Assembly (NCBI RefSeq): GCF_042453785.1
Contig: NC_091661.1
Span: 28,201,501 to 28,265,500, forward strand
From: Malus domestica
Lineage: Eukaryota > Streptophyta > Magnoliopsida > Rosales > Rosaceae
Direction of reading: 5' to 3'
DNA length: 64,000 nucleotides
Part shown: positions 24,956 to 36,014 of the stretch, piece after piece
How the letters are laid out: each line of letters starts with the position of its first letter
Numbering within the stretch: the first letter of the stretch is position 1
Made by a program: the position numbers and the translations under genes
Notes under the pieces: generated by a model
Told to the model about the DNA's origin: nothing
Databases searched by the model: none
The model's input: the letters and a program-made list of their open reading frames with translations, nothing else

Positions 24956-25070
24956 CTGCACTGGCTTTCTCCTCAACACCTGAAATGCTTCTGCTCTCAT
25001 CGACAAAAATCTAAGAAATTTTTTAGTGAGTATATTTTCAAGCTCATCTGCATGCTTTACATATACAAGA
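24956..25070 (-). pseudogene. Captured ARPC4 exon fragment
   Basis: The - strand encodes [18 protein letters not shown] followed by [17 protein letters not shown]. This is near-identical to the central exon of plant ARPC4, the 20-kDa subunit of the actin-nucleating ARP2/3 complex. The exon ends at a GT donor after KPVQ, the native splice position, so it was taken at DNA level with intron flank. No other ARPC4 exon is seen nearby. Lying between CACTA sub-terminal repeats, it is a transduplicated fragment rather than a working gene. Confidence 0.82.
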
Positions 25071-25501
25071 GAGAACGCACAAAAAAATGAGATAAGGGAA
25101 AAAATATGGGATATTGATTTCAATTCTATGAATCTATATACAACAACAAATCTTGCAGGTGAGAATTGCACCATGAGAGATTACCTGAGGAAAGCCACAC
25201 TGATTGGGCATTTGAACAGATGGGGAAAGTCATGCCAAATTGAGTACAAGTGCCTAACAAATTCACAGAAACAAAAAAAACACATCCAATTTTTAACTAT
25301 AGGATCAAACTCGAATTCAGTTCAGAAACCTAACAGATACATTGAATTCCAACCAGGCTTCATCATTTACATATTATCACAAGATTAACATAAAACTTCA
25401 CTAAAATTTACAAGAAATTAATAAAATATGAGAGATAAGTTCACTTCATTTGTATTGCAATTAATACCAAAACCACCATGAATTCACAATTAACAGTACC
25501 T

Positions 25502-25932
25502 GTAATGACGGAAGCCCACTCGTCACGAAACTTAAACCTGGAACTCCGAAGCACCTTCCTACAAGAATTCAGAATCTGATTCTGAACACCCAAATCAAGC
25601 AATCGGAGCCCCGCCCTAGCCATAAGCCTAATCTCCATTTCCGCCCAGAGATCTTTCGGAACCCTCCCCTTCCCAAACTCCAGGAGCTCCCTCAATGACC
25701 CGCCTGCCGATTCTGGATCCTCTGCGTACGCTGAGAGCCCAGGATTGACCCGCATCGATGTCAACCCGTCCTTTCCAAAATCAAACACGGCGCCATTACC
25801 GCCATCGGCTCCGTACCCGAAACAAGCTCGGATCTTTGAAGCGAAACGAAGACGATGAGTGGGTTCCCAAAAAGACCACCACCTAGCTTCAAACTTAACG
25901 ACATTCGCCGGAATTCGTCGCTGTGATGACAT
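25502..25932 (-). CDS. Unassigned ORF inside CACTA element, probable captured first exon
   Basis: Open from an ATG at 25932 for about 144 codons, followed by a plausible GT donor (ACAG/GTACTG) at about 25501. The ORF runs on to 25441 if unspliced. The product is basic at the N-terminus, with RWWSFWEPTHRLRF, a Gly-rich patch FGYGADGGNGAVFDFG and a C-terminal amphipathic part. I do not recognise the family. The codon texture is more gene-like than the surrounding AT-rich DNA, and the position next to the ARPC4 exon suggests capture from a host gene. Expression is unknown. Confidence 0.45.
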
Positions 25933-26825
25933 GCATGCACAGATTCAAAGCAGAGATTAAACCCCAGAGATTTTCGACATAATACTCATCACAAATGGAT
26001 TAGAACCCACACAATCAAGAGGGGAAAATAACTCATACCTGAGATGGAGTTCGAGATAGCTGAAGCTCTCAGTGTTAATGGCAAAGCACACGGTGATGCA
26101 TCGATGATACATGCAACGCTGCAGGTTGATTCCCCATGTCCCAAGGGTTCGATGTTCAGATTTTTTAGGGTTGATTTGGTCATAATTGAAAGGAATGGTG
26201 GGGGTTCCTTCTCAGAGCTTAGAGAGAGGGAGAGTGCCGAGAGTTAGAGTTAGGTTTCAGAAAAATGAAGGAGATGAGTGAGGGCTGGATGTGGGTATAA
26301 AAAAAAATTCATTACTGTCGGTTAAAATCGACAAAAACATTTTTTAAAATATAAACCGACGGAAAATTTTCATTCCTGTCGGTTTTAACCGACAGTACAA
26401 AAAATGGCAGCAATATTACCCCAAAATTCCCTCTCAAAATTTTAAATTCCCTCCCAAAATTTTAAATTCCCCCCAAAATTTTGTTACTATTTTAAAATAA
26501 AATAATAATTGTTTGGTTTAATAAATAAATAAAAAAATGTATTTAAGTAGAATAAGTTTTTAAAAATTAAATAAATCATTGTTTTTTTTTCGTCGAAAAT
26601 AAATAATTGTTTGGTTTAATATATAACTATTAACTACATCTTGTAAACTTTTTTTTTTGTCATGTTCATTGTTAATTTGGATAATCCAATTAAAATATTC
26701 CAAAAAAAATTGAACATTTTGCTGTTATTTACTAATTGTGTGTATCTTTTACACGTTTTTTATATTTTGCCATGTTCTTTGTTATATTTTGCCATGATTA
26801 TAAACATACATACTATTTTGTTTTG

Positions 26826-26858
<33 letters not shown>

Positions 26859-27216
26859 CTGACATACTACAAAATGTATAATAATTCTACATAAAATATT
26901 TACCAAATATTATTGAATTACATATACAGAAGCACAAAGATTGATGTACAAATATCCGAAACTTAGAAATTTTAAATTATGATGATGATCTGAAAATTTC
27001 AAAAAAAAAATTTGCAACCGAAAATCCAAAATTTTCAATCTGAAAGATAAGTTAGTTTCAAAATGTTTTAAATTAAAAATAAAATAAAAAAAAACCTTAG
27101 TTATTACGGAATCTGTTTGGAAATCACCCTACTGTTGCCATACAACAACAACAAAATGAAATCTTATCTTACTAAAATTAATCAATTATATAAATAATAG
27201 AACGCCACTCAATTTT

Positions 27217-28760
27217 GCTACACTCCTCGACCCTATAAGAATGCAATGAATAAATTTGATCTTCAATTTAAAATATTTACACTATTGGATACCACAAAAT
27301 ATTACTTTATACTTAATGGAAGTATAACATTAACTCTTAAGTGTTTATTTAATCTACCGTTTTGATGTGATACACATTGTACGAAACTTTTTTCAATGAT
27401 CTAACCGTCAAACTTGTTTGTACACACTCCAAGATCACATACGTAAAAAATTACAAAAAACAAAGGTTCAGAGATTAGGTAACGGAACAAAAGTTTTCGA
27501 CGGTTATAAACGAAAAATCACAATTTAACGGTTACTTTAGCTCCGGTTTTGATGATTTTTTTTACAGCTACACTCCTCGACCCTATAAGAATGCAATGAA
27601 CGAATTTGATCTTCAATTTAAAATATTTACACTAGTTGATACCACAAAATCTTATTTTATACTTAATAGAAGTATAATATTAACTCTAAGTGTTGGTTTA
27701 ATCTACCGTTTTGATGTGATACGCATTTTATGAAACGTTTCTCAACGATCCAACCGTCAAACTTGTTTGTACACACTCCAAGATCACATACGTAAAAAAT
27801 CGTAAAAAACAAACATTCAGATATTAGGTAACAAAACAAAAGTTTTTGATGGTTATAAACGAAAAATCACAATTTAACGGTTATTTTAGCTCCGATTTTG
27901 ATGATTTTTTGCAGCTACACTCCTCAATCCTATAAGAATGCAATGAATGAATTCGATCTTCAATTTAAAATATTTACACTAGTGGATAAATCATATTTTA
28001 TACTTAATGGAAGTACAACATTAACTCTTAAGTGTTTGTTAAATCTATCAATTTGATAGGATATGCATTCTATGAAACTAGTTTCAACGATCCAACCGTC
28101 AAATATGTTTGTATATACTCCGAGATCACATACCTAAAAAATCACAAAAAACAAACACACAGAGATTAGGTAACAGAACAAAAGTTTTCGACGGTTATAA
28201 ACAAAAAATCACAATTTAACGGTTATTTTAGCTTCGATTTTGATGATTTTTTTACAGCTACACTCCTCGACCATATAATAATGTATTGAACAAATTCGAT
28301 CTTCAATTTACAATATTTACACTAGTGGATAATTTTTTATACTTAATGGAAGTATAACATTAACTCTTAAGTGTTTGTTAAATCTATCAATTTGATAGGA
28401 TATGCATTCTACGAAACTAGTTTCAACGATCTAACCGTCAAATATGTTTGTATATAATCCGAGATCGCATAACTAAAAAATCACAAAAAACAAACATTCA
28501 GAGATTAGGTAACAGAACAAAAGTTTTCGACGGTTATAAACGAAAAATCATAATTTAACGGTTATTTTAGCTCCAATTTTGATGATTTTTTACAGCTACA
28601 CTCCTCAATCCTATAAGAATGCATTGAAAAAATTCGATCTTCAATTTAAAATATTTACACTAGTGGATAATTTTTTATACTTAATGGAAGTATAACATTA
28701 ACTCTTAAGTGTTTGTTAAATCTATCAATTTGATAGGATCTGCATTCTACGAAACATTCA
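27217..28760. repeat. Tandem array, about 340-bp unit, 4.5 copies
   Basis: Unit starts at GCTACACTCCTC occur at 27217, 27567, 27914, 28257 and 28595, giving periods of 350, 347, 343 and 338 bp. Each unit holds AATTTGATCTTCAATTTA, a TTTGATRGGAT/TTTGATGTGAT box and CGACGGTTATAAACGAAAA. The fifth is truncated at about 28760. The array is AT-rich and non-coding and lies in the right half of the CACTA-like element. Confidence 0.9.
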
Positions 28761-29149
28761 GAGATTAGGTAACGGGACCGTAAGTGAAAAAAAAATATTT
28801 AAACCATTTGTTTATTTATTTATTTATTTTTAATCAATATAACATTTTAAAATAACATAATAGTCAATTTCTGTCGGTTATAACCGTCAGAATAATACAA
28901 TCATAACCGCCAGAAACTAAAATAATAAAATAGTCAATTTTTGTCGGTTATAACCGCCACCATAACTTAAAAACCGCCAGAATATGTTAAAAATATTAAA
29001 AAAAAAAAAGAATTAAAAAATACTGAGGGTTAAATCCGCCAGGAAAAATCCGACAGAAAGTAACTTTAATCCGCCAGTAAATAAATTATGTGTCGGATAT
29101 CTTTTATCCGTCAGAATGGCTTATTAACCGCCAGAATCGTCCGACAAAC

Positions 29150-29290
29150 AACTATAGCAATTTTTCCATCTCATAGTCTTAAGATCCTTAAAACGAAAAC
29201 TACGTCAAACCAAGGTATCAAGTGGGTTGGCCCGACCTATCCCATTTAATAAAACATTAGCCCAACTTGTGGCCCTGCCAAGTTACCATC
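29150..29290. repeat. Direct repeat flanking the zinc-finger block, left copy
   Basis: Holds CTATAGCAATTTTTCCATCTC, continuing through ACGAAAACTACGTCAAACC and TTTAATAAAACATTA. A diverged copy occurs at about 30365-30500. The two bracket three zinc-finger fragments. Confidence 0.75.
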
Positions 29291-29339
29291 TTGTTCATCA
29301 TCTTCCTCAAAATATTTCTTTTTCCTCTTCATAGTCATC

Positions 29340-29620
29340 AAACACTTGGGTTTTGATGATTTTCTTGTGACTCCTTTTGTGTCCGTCGAGCGCTTGATAA
29401 GATTTAAATACTTTGTCACAAGTCTCGCACTTGTACTTCTCCTAAGTCCGGAACAAAGCTCAGGCCCGAAAACCCTAATTGACACTGTTGTCAGACTCAT
29501 CATCCTCCTCCTCCTCCTCCAAGGACTCAACCACCTCGTGTTTTACTTTTATCATTTTCCATTTATCCATCGAGAGCATGACAAGACACTTGACAACATC
29601 TTTAGTTGAAAAAGCATCAG
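29340..29620 (-). pseudogene. ZAT-type C2H2 zinc-finger fragment 1
   Basis: The - strand encodes VSDAFSTKDVVKCLVMLSMDKW, the conserved box upstream of ZAT fingers, then an acidic Ser/Glu/Asp run. After an in-frame stop comes one C2H2 finger, [19 protein letters not shown], with the plant QALGGH core changed to QALDGH. ZAT4/ZAT9-type proteins are transcriptional repressors in stress responses. Stops between the box and the finger mark this as a pseudogene fragment. Confidence 0.8.
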
Positions 29621-29699
29621 AAACAGAACTCACCTACAATGTACAATGCACCAATCTACCTAGATGGTAAAAATGTAAGTAATGATGGTAATAACGTAA

Positions 29700-29975
29700 G
29701 TTTTGATGATTTTCTTGTGACTCACTTTGTGTCCGCCGAGCGCTTGATAAGATCAAAACACTTTGTCACAAGTTTTGCACTTGTATTTACCCTGAGTCTG
29801 GACCAAGTTCAGGCCCGAAAACCCTAACTGACACTGTCGTCAGACTCATTCTCCTCCTCATCCAAGGACTCATCCACCCCATTTTTACTTTTATCTTTTT
29901 CTATTTATCCATTGAGGGCATGATAAGACACATGACAACATCATCAGTTGAAAAAGCATCAAAAACAGAACTCAC
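29700..29975 (-). pseudogene. ZAT-type C2H2 zinc-finger fragment 2
   Basis: Second tandem copy of the same module on the - strand. The finger keeps the exact QALGGH core and CX2C pair (YKCKTCDKVF), but a TGA sits between the Cys pair and QALGGH. The acidic run and upstream box remain recognisable. Confidence 0.8.
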
Positions 29976-30049
29976 CTACCAATGTACAATGTACGATGTA
30001 CCAATCTATGGTAAAAATACCAGTAATAATGATAATAACGTAATTTTAT

Positions 30050-30310
30050 TTTTCTCATGACTCACTTTGCGTCAATCGAGCTCTTGATAAGATCGAAACA
30101 CTTTGTCACAAGTCTTGCACTTGTATTTCCCTTGAGTCTAGACCAAGCTCAGGCTCGAAAACCCAAACCGACGTCGTCGTCATCAGACTCATCATCCTCC
30201 TCCTCCGCAGACTCATCCACCTCATTTTTACTTTTATTTTTTCCCATTTATCCTTCAAGAGCATAATTACAACATCTTTAGTTGAAAAAGCATCGAAAAC
30301 AGAACTCACC
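30050..30310 (-). pseudogene. ZAT-type C2H2 zinc-finger fragment 3
   Basis: Third tandem copy on the - strand. YKCKTCDKVFRSYQELD is followed by a stop in place of the GH of QALGGH. The upstream box reads VSSVFDAFSTKDVVIMLL, and the acidic run is kept. It is the most decayed of the three. Confidence 0.78.
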
Positions 30311-30364
30311 TACCAATGTACCAATCTACCTAGATGGTAAGTTTTGATGATGCTAATAATAAGC

Positions 30365-30500
30365 TATATCAATTTTCCATCTCATAATCTTAGGATTCTT
30401 ACAACGAAAACTACATCAAACCTAGAGATGAAATGGGTCAAGCCGGCTTGGCCCACTTAATAAAACATTATCACAGCTCAGCCCAACTGGCAACCCGAAC
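30365..30500. repeat. Direct repeat flanking the zinc-finger block, right copy
   Basis: Diverged copy of 29150-29290, including TCCATCTCATAATCTTAGG and ACGAAAACTACATCAAACC. Together the pair outlines a block of about 1.2 kb that may have moved or duplicated as a unit. Confidence 0.72.
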
Positions 30501-31120
30501 ACATTAGAAAATGGCTATTATCATGTCCGAAAAAAACCAAAACATATAACTTACTGGAAAATAAGGCGGGTTTGCTTAAGGAATTTGAATTTTGATCACC
30601 TAATTTGGGCCTTCGATGTTGCAAAAGTGGTAATTGGAAGGCCGATTTAACATCCAACTAAAATGTACGTTTGACCCTCACTATCCAAGTTTTGTTAGTT
30701 AACTTGTTACAACACATTAGAAACTTTGAGGTCTAATATTCCCACCAACTTATAAGCATGATTCCTTCAACCCTCAACCTTCTCGTGCGAATTGTTTGTA
30801 GTACCCACAAAGACAGAGGTCATAAACCGCGGGAGCTCCAGCTAAAATGTGAACTTTGTGGGATCGATTATTTCATGAATATTCATCAACTGCGATTTAA
30901 CTCTGGTTTGGTGCACATGTTGTTGTTCTTGTATGCAGTTTTTCTCCTTCGCGCAATCCATCAACTTATAATCGTTTGGTTTTGTGATCGGTTGCAGTTT
31001 TTGTTATCTCAGTTCATAGATCTCTAATTTGGCGAGGATTGGAAGGCGGCTGAGAATTTTTTGGGTGTGTTATCTCTGCTTCTGTTTATCCCAATTTTAA
31101 TATGTAATTTTTTTGGGTGT
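30501..31120. other. No recognised gene
   Basis: AT-rich sequence with a short ORF at 30758-31027 that I cannot assign. The segment GTTATCTCTGCTTCTG with following CCCAATTTTAATATG at about 31070-31105 is repeated after the RTE at 38671-38710, so this is the pre-insertion host site. Confidence 0.5.
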
Positions 31121-31241
31121 GTTATCTCTGCTTATAACTCCGCCTATGTACTTACATTGCCGGTCCCAAGCCCGGATAAAGGAGGAGGGGGAGGGCGTCA
31201 GGTAGTCGACAGCCGGCACTCCATGATCACGTCGAATCCTT

Positions 31242-34200
31242 ATGAAAATGAATTCAGAACAAAATTGCGCTAAAGCTAGGGCGTCACCCGTAAGTGGCGC
31301 GCTGTGTGGCCCGAGCACAGTGATAAGTGAGCAAGGGTCGCTGTATCTCCATCGGCACCCGGATGCAGTGTTAAATGAGCAAGGGGGCCATAGAAACTTC
31401 TTTTCGAACGACTCCACTCAAAGTTGTTTGGGAGCATATGCTCCTATCAACTTTACACAGGACACACAAAAGAAGTACTTTGATCCTATTAGACGGGGGA
31501 GGGTGAAGAAGCTAGGACAGAAGGGTAGAGTTCAAGAGAGCAAAATGCGTTTAGGAACGTGGAATATAGGAACCTTAACGGGAAAATCTATGGAAGTAGT
31601 GGAAGTTATGGTGAGGAGAAGGATAAATATTATGTGCCTACAAGAAACTAAGTGGGTTGGTAGTAAGGCAAAGGATCTAGAAAACTCAGGGTTTAAACTT
31701 TGGTATTCGGGCACAAATAGAACGAGAAACGGTGTTGGCATCATCGTGGACAAGACCTTGACACAAGATGTTGTAGATGTCAAGAGGGTAGGAGATAGAA
31801 TCATGGCAATCAAGATTGTAATAGGACAAGAACTTATCAATGTGATTAGTGCGTACGCACCTCAAGTAGGGTTGGATACGAGTTCGAAGGAGAAATTTTG
31901 GGAAGACCTTGGAGACTTGGTGCAAGGAATTGCTCAGACGGAGAAGTTATTTATAGGAGGAGATTTAAATGGACACGTGGGCAGGGAGACAGGCAACTAT
32001 GGAGGTTTTCATGGTGGCCATGGTTTTGGGGAGAGAAACGAGGATGGGGAAGCTATCTTGGATTTTGCAATGGCATATGATCTCTTCTTAGCCAACACCT
32101 TCTTTCAGAAGAGAGAAGAACATGTGATCACCTACAAGAGTGGGTCATCAAAAACACAAATAGATTTTCTTCTAATGAGGAAAGAGGATCGTATAACTTG
32201 TAAGGATTGCAAAGTTATACCAGGAGAGAGCGTGGCTAATCAACATCGCTTGTTGGTGATGGATGTACATATCAAAAGAGTGAGACAAAAGAACAAGACT
32301 TGGAAGTGCCCAAGGACTAGATGGTGGAATCTAAAAGAAGAAAAACAAGCCATTTTCAAAGAGAAAGTAATCACCCAGTGTGTGTGGGATAGAGATGGGG
32401 AAGCTAGCCAAATGTGGGATTTCATGGCTAGTTGTATCCGAAAAGGAGCAAAAGAGGTATTAGGAGAGTCCAAGGGCTTTGCCCCACACCAAAATGAATC
32501 TTGGTGGTGGAATGAGGAGGTACAAACAAAGGTGAAGGCTAAGAAGGAATGTTGTAAAGCCTTATACAAGGATATGACTGATGAAAATGGTGAAAGGTAT
32601 AGAAAAGCGAAGCAAGAGGCGAAGAAAGCTGTGAGAGAAGCTAAGTTAGCGGCTTACGACGATATGTATAAACGACTAGATACCAAAGAATGAGAGTTGG
32701 ATATCTATAAACTAGCTAGAGTAAGGGAAAAGAAGACAAGGGACCTAAACCAAGTGAGGTGCATCAAGGATGAGGATGGAAAGGTTCTTGCTACAGAGAA
32801 CGCGGTTAAAGACAGATGGAGAGGTTATTTTCATAATCTTTTCAATGAAGGACATGAAAGGAGTGCTTCTTTAGGGGAGTTGAGTAACTCAGAAGAGTGT
32901 AGAAACTACTCTTTTTATCGTCGAATCCGGAAGGAAGAAGTGGTTGTAGCTTTGAAGAAGATGAAGCATAGAAAAGCAATAGGCCCAGACGATATACCAA
33001 TCGAAGTGTGGAAAGTTTTGGGAGAGACAGGTATAATATGGCTCACTGACCTTTTCAATAGGATTTTGAAAACGAAGAAGATGCCAAATGAGTGGCGAAC
33101 GAGCACTTTGGTGCCTATCTACAAGAATAAGGGCGACGTACAAAATTGCATGAACTATAGGGGTATTAAGCTAATGAGTCATACAATGAAGCTCTGGGAG
33201 AGAGTCATTGAGCATAGATTGAGGCAAGAGACACGGGTTTCGGACAACCAATTCGGGTTCATGCCAGGGCGCTCAACCATGGAGGCAATCTATCTCTTAC
33301 GAAGATTGATGGAAAGATATAGAGATGGGAAAAAGGATTTACACATGGTCTTTATAAATTTGGAGAAAGCGTATGATAGGGTCCCAAGAGACATTCTTTG
33401 GAGGATTTTAGAGAAGAAAGGAGTACGAGTAGCATATATCCAAGCTATAAAGGATATGTATGAAGGAGCAAAGACTGCCGTAAGAACTCATGAAGGACAA
33501 ACTGAAAGCTTTCCCATAACTGTAGGATTACATCAAGGCTCATCCTTAAGTCCTTACCTTTTTGCGTTGGTAATGGATGAGTTAACAGGACATATTCAAG
33601 ATGATATTCCTTGGTGTATGCTTTTCGCAGACGATATAATGTTGATAGATGAAACTCAGGAAGGGGTAAATGCAAAGCTTAACCTTTGGAGAGAAGAGTT
33701 GGAATATAAAGGTCTTCGCCTAAGCCGATCAAAGACAGAATATATGGAGTGCAAGTTCAGTGCAAATGGAGGCCAAAATGAGTTAGGGGTGAGGATCGGA
33801 GATCAAGAAATACCAAAGAGCGACCGTTTTCGTTACCTAGGATCTATCTTGCAAAAGAACGGAGAATTAGATGGAGATCTCAACCATAGAATACAAGCTG
33901 GATGGATGAAGTGGAAGAGTGCATCCGGCGTGTTGTGTGACCGCCGTATGCCACTGAAGCTCAAGGGAAAATTTTATAGGACGGCAATAATGCCGGCGAT
34001 GCTGTATGGCACAGAATGTTGGGCGGTGAAGCATCAACACGTACACAAAATGGGTGTAGCGGAGATGAGGATGCTTCGTTGGATGTGTGGGCACACGAGA
34101 AAGGATAAGATTAGGAATGAGGATATCCGGGGTAAAGTAGGAGTAGCCGAAATTGAAGGAAAGATGAGAGAAAATCGGTTACAGTGGTTTGAACATGTGC

Positions 34201-34400
34201 AAAGAAGGCCTACTGACGCTCTGATTAGAAGATGCGACTATGGGACAGAGGTTCAGGGCCGAAGGGGTAGAGGAAGACCTAGGAAAACTTTGGAAGAGAC
34301 TTTAAGAAAAGACTTAGAGTACTTGGATCTAACGAAGGACATGACACAGGACCGAGCACAATGGCGTTCTAAGATTCATATAGCTGATCCCACTCAGTGA
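31242..34400 (+). pseudogene. RTE endonuclease-reverse transcriptase ORF, one nonsense codon
   Basis: One long frame from an ATG at 31242 with a single TGA near 32693. The N-terminal 100 residues are a leader. The APE-type endonuclease starts at about 31544 (RLGTWNIGTL) and has LQETKW, GGDLNGHVG, TQIDF and QHRLLVMD motifs. RT follows, with [21 protein letters not shown] and the catalytic FADD near 33625. Motif A reads [11 protein letters not shown] where the family has Asp in place of Asn, so a catalytic metal ligand appears to be lost. The C-terminal region has the usual RTE WAVKHQH and [15 protein letters not shown] segments. The stop and the Asn predict an inactive copy. Confidence 0.88.
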
Positions 34401-34646
34401 CTTGGATTTTCCAAGTCTCCAACCGAGAAATTTTCCTCACTCAGGAAATTAAGGGAACACTACCTCAACCTACATGCTCCACTCACAAAGCTTCAACAAA
34501 AGAAAATTCAAAGAACTTAGCGAATAAGGCTTTGGTGTATTTAACACAATACGTTGAAATGAAGGAAAGCTTATTTATTGATATCCCCGATAAGCTACAA
34601 ATATGTACATATACATAAGTCAAAATAAACAAACAAGAGGGAGCCT

Positions 34647-35327
34647 TCACAAAGGTTGCTTAGGAGAAGTCTCAGCAGTCGGTAGAGCCCCAGAAAGAGA
34701 AGGCACCGGAGGGGGATCATTCGGAGCCTCAGTACTGGACAGAACCCTAGAAGGAGGAGGCATCAGAGGTTGACCATTTGGAGCTTCATTACGCGGTACA
34801 GCCCTAGAAGACGAAGGCAATAAATGCCTTTGGAATAAACCCACAAATCTCTGATGATCAAGTAAAACCTGACCATCAGATTCCTTCATCTGGTCAAGCT
34901 TCCTCTTCATGTTTGTAGCATAGTCATGTGCGAGCCGGTGCAACTGTTTATTCTCATGCTTGAGCCCTCTAATCTCCTGTTTGAGACTCATCACTTCAGC
35001 CGCCAATGATTCAACTTGGCGGGTTCGAGCAAATAGACGTTGGGCCATATTAGACACAGAACCTGCACACTGAACACTGAGAGCCAGAGAATCCTTAACA
35101 GCTAACTCATCAGACCGTTTGGAAAGTAGTCTGTTATCTTTGGGAGTGAGAAGGTTCCTGGCCACCACCGCAGCGGTCATATCATTCTTCATCACGGAAT
35201 CCCCAACGGTAAGAGGACCAGTAGGGGAGACGAAGGATAGACGCCATATGTTGTCAGGAGAAGGCGGGGCTGCCTCTTCAACAAGGTTCAAGTCAAAACG
35301 ACGGTCGGAGGGGCCAGACATTTTCAA
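34647..35327 (-). CDS. Coiled-coil protein ORF of LARD-like element
   Basis: 226 codons from an ATG at 35327. The N-terminus is MKMSGPSDRRFDLNL. The centre (about residues 100-150) is a heptad-rich coiled coil (VESLAAEVMSLKQEIRGLKHENKQL). The C-terminal 60 residues form three Pro/Ser-rich near-repeats (APNGQPLMPPPSRVL, APNDPPPVPSLSGAL). No enzymatic motif is visible. It looks like an element-specific protein rather than a host gene; the function is unknown. Confidence 0.5.
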   Translation of the reverse strand: MKMSGPSDRRFDLNLVEEAAPPSPDNIWRLSFVSPTGPLTVGDSVMKNDMTAAVVARNLLTPKDNRLLSKRSDELAVKDSLALSVQCAGSVSNMAQRLFARTRQVESLAAEVMSLKQEIRGLKHENKQLHRLAHDYATNMKRKLDQMKESDGQVLLDHQRFVGLFQRHLLPSSSRAVPRNEAPNGQPLMPPPSRVLSSTEAPNDPPPVPSLSGALPTAETSPKQPL

Positions 35328-35460
35328 AGGTGTTGAAGAGAGAAGAGGTCGGACAAATCAAGATCTTAGAAGTGCAAGAATGGAGCTTCTACTGGTGGAG
35401 ATTCAAGTGTGCTTTGGAACTTAATGCCAGCCTCTATAAAAATCTGCACTTGACGGAGCT

Positions 35461-35705
35461 TCAGAAATCGAAGAGGCGCCTGCTCAAAAATCGAAGAGGC
35501 GTTTGCTTTCTCAAAAGCAAGGCTACTCAGATACCACGAGGGTCGATCTCAGAAATCGAAGAGGCGTTTGCTTTCTCAAAAGCTGGGCTGCGCAAAGACC
35601 ACGAAGGCCGATCTCAGAAATCGAAGAGGCGCTTGCTTTCTCAAAAGCTGGGCTGCTCAGAGACCACGAGGGCCTATCTCAGAAATCGAAGAGGCACCTA
35701 CTTTT
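35461..35705. repeat. 65-bp tandem repeat, about 3.5 copies
   Basis: Units beginning TCAGAAATCGAAGAGGCG occur at 35461 (with a partial insertion), 35548, 35613 and 35678. Because 65 is not a multiple of three, the frame shifts each unit and overlapping spurious ORFs arise in all three frames. Confidence 0.88.
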
Positions 35706-36014
35706 CCAGCCTTGTCAGCACCCGTCACACGCACACTCAGCTTTGCAGAAATTATGGGCATTCGGTCGAAGACTTCTGGTGAAGTAGAAAGCACATGAGT
35801 CGTACTGTTCAATCACCCACTTCCCACACGCAACAGTAGCTCATAGGTACCACATATAACTTTGCCAAAGTTCTCTGCCAAAGTTAAACACGTGAAGCTT
35901 GCAGCTCCCACTACATCGCTCTGACCAAGAAGGGTAAAAGAATAGCAAAGAAACAACACTAACAAAGTTTAGACACATAAATTTTGAAGGTCTAGCTACA
36001 ATATTATTACCCAC

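Larger units (their letters stand above)
24087..29150. mobile_element. CACTA-like DNA transposon carrying gene fragments
   Basis: Begins CACTACTACAAAATTAAC, the hallmark CACTA terminus. Many sub-terminal copies of a short palindrome of the form CTGTCGGWTATAACCGACAG follow at 24110-24520, 26310-26400 and 28870-29145. No transposase is seen. The interior holds an ARPC4 exon, an unassigned ORF and a 340-bp tandem array. The right end keeps sub-terminal repeats to about 29150, but I cannot find the mirrored TAGTAGTG terminus or a 3-bp TSD, so the right border is approximate or lost. Confidence 0.75.

Noticed and set aside
29110..29165. Right CACTA terminus at CTATAGCAATTTTTCC
   Set aside because: The same sequence recurs at 30365 as part of a flanking repeat and lacks TAGTG, so it cannot be accepted as the element end.
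30758..31027. Possible small host gene with CX2C near its start
   Set aside because: Only one CX2C pair, no family recognised, no splice support. Left as unassigned intergenic sequence.
35330..35798. Overlapping ORFs with repeated SEIEEA-like peptides
   Set aside because: Generated by the 65-bp repeat, which shifts frame every unit. No conserved protein is implied.
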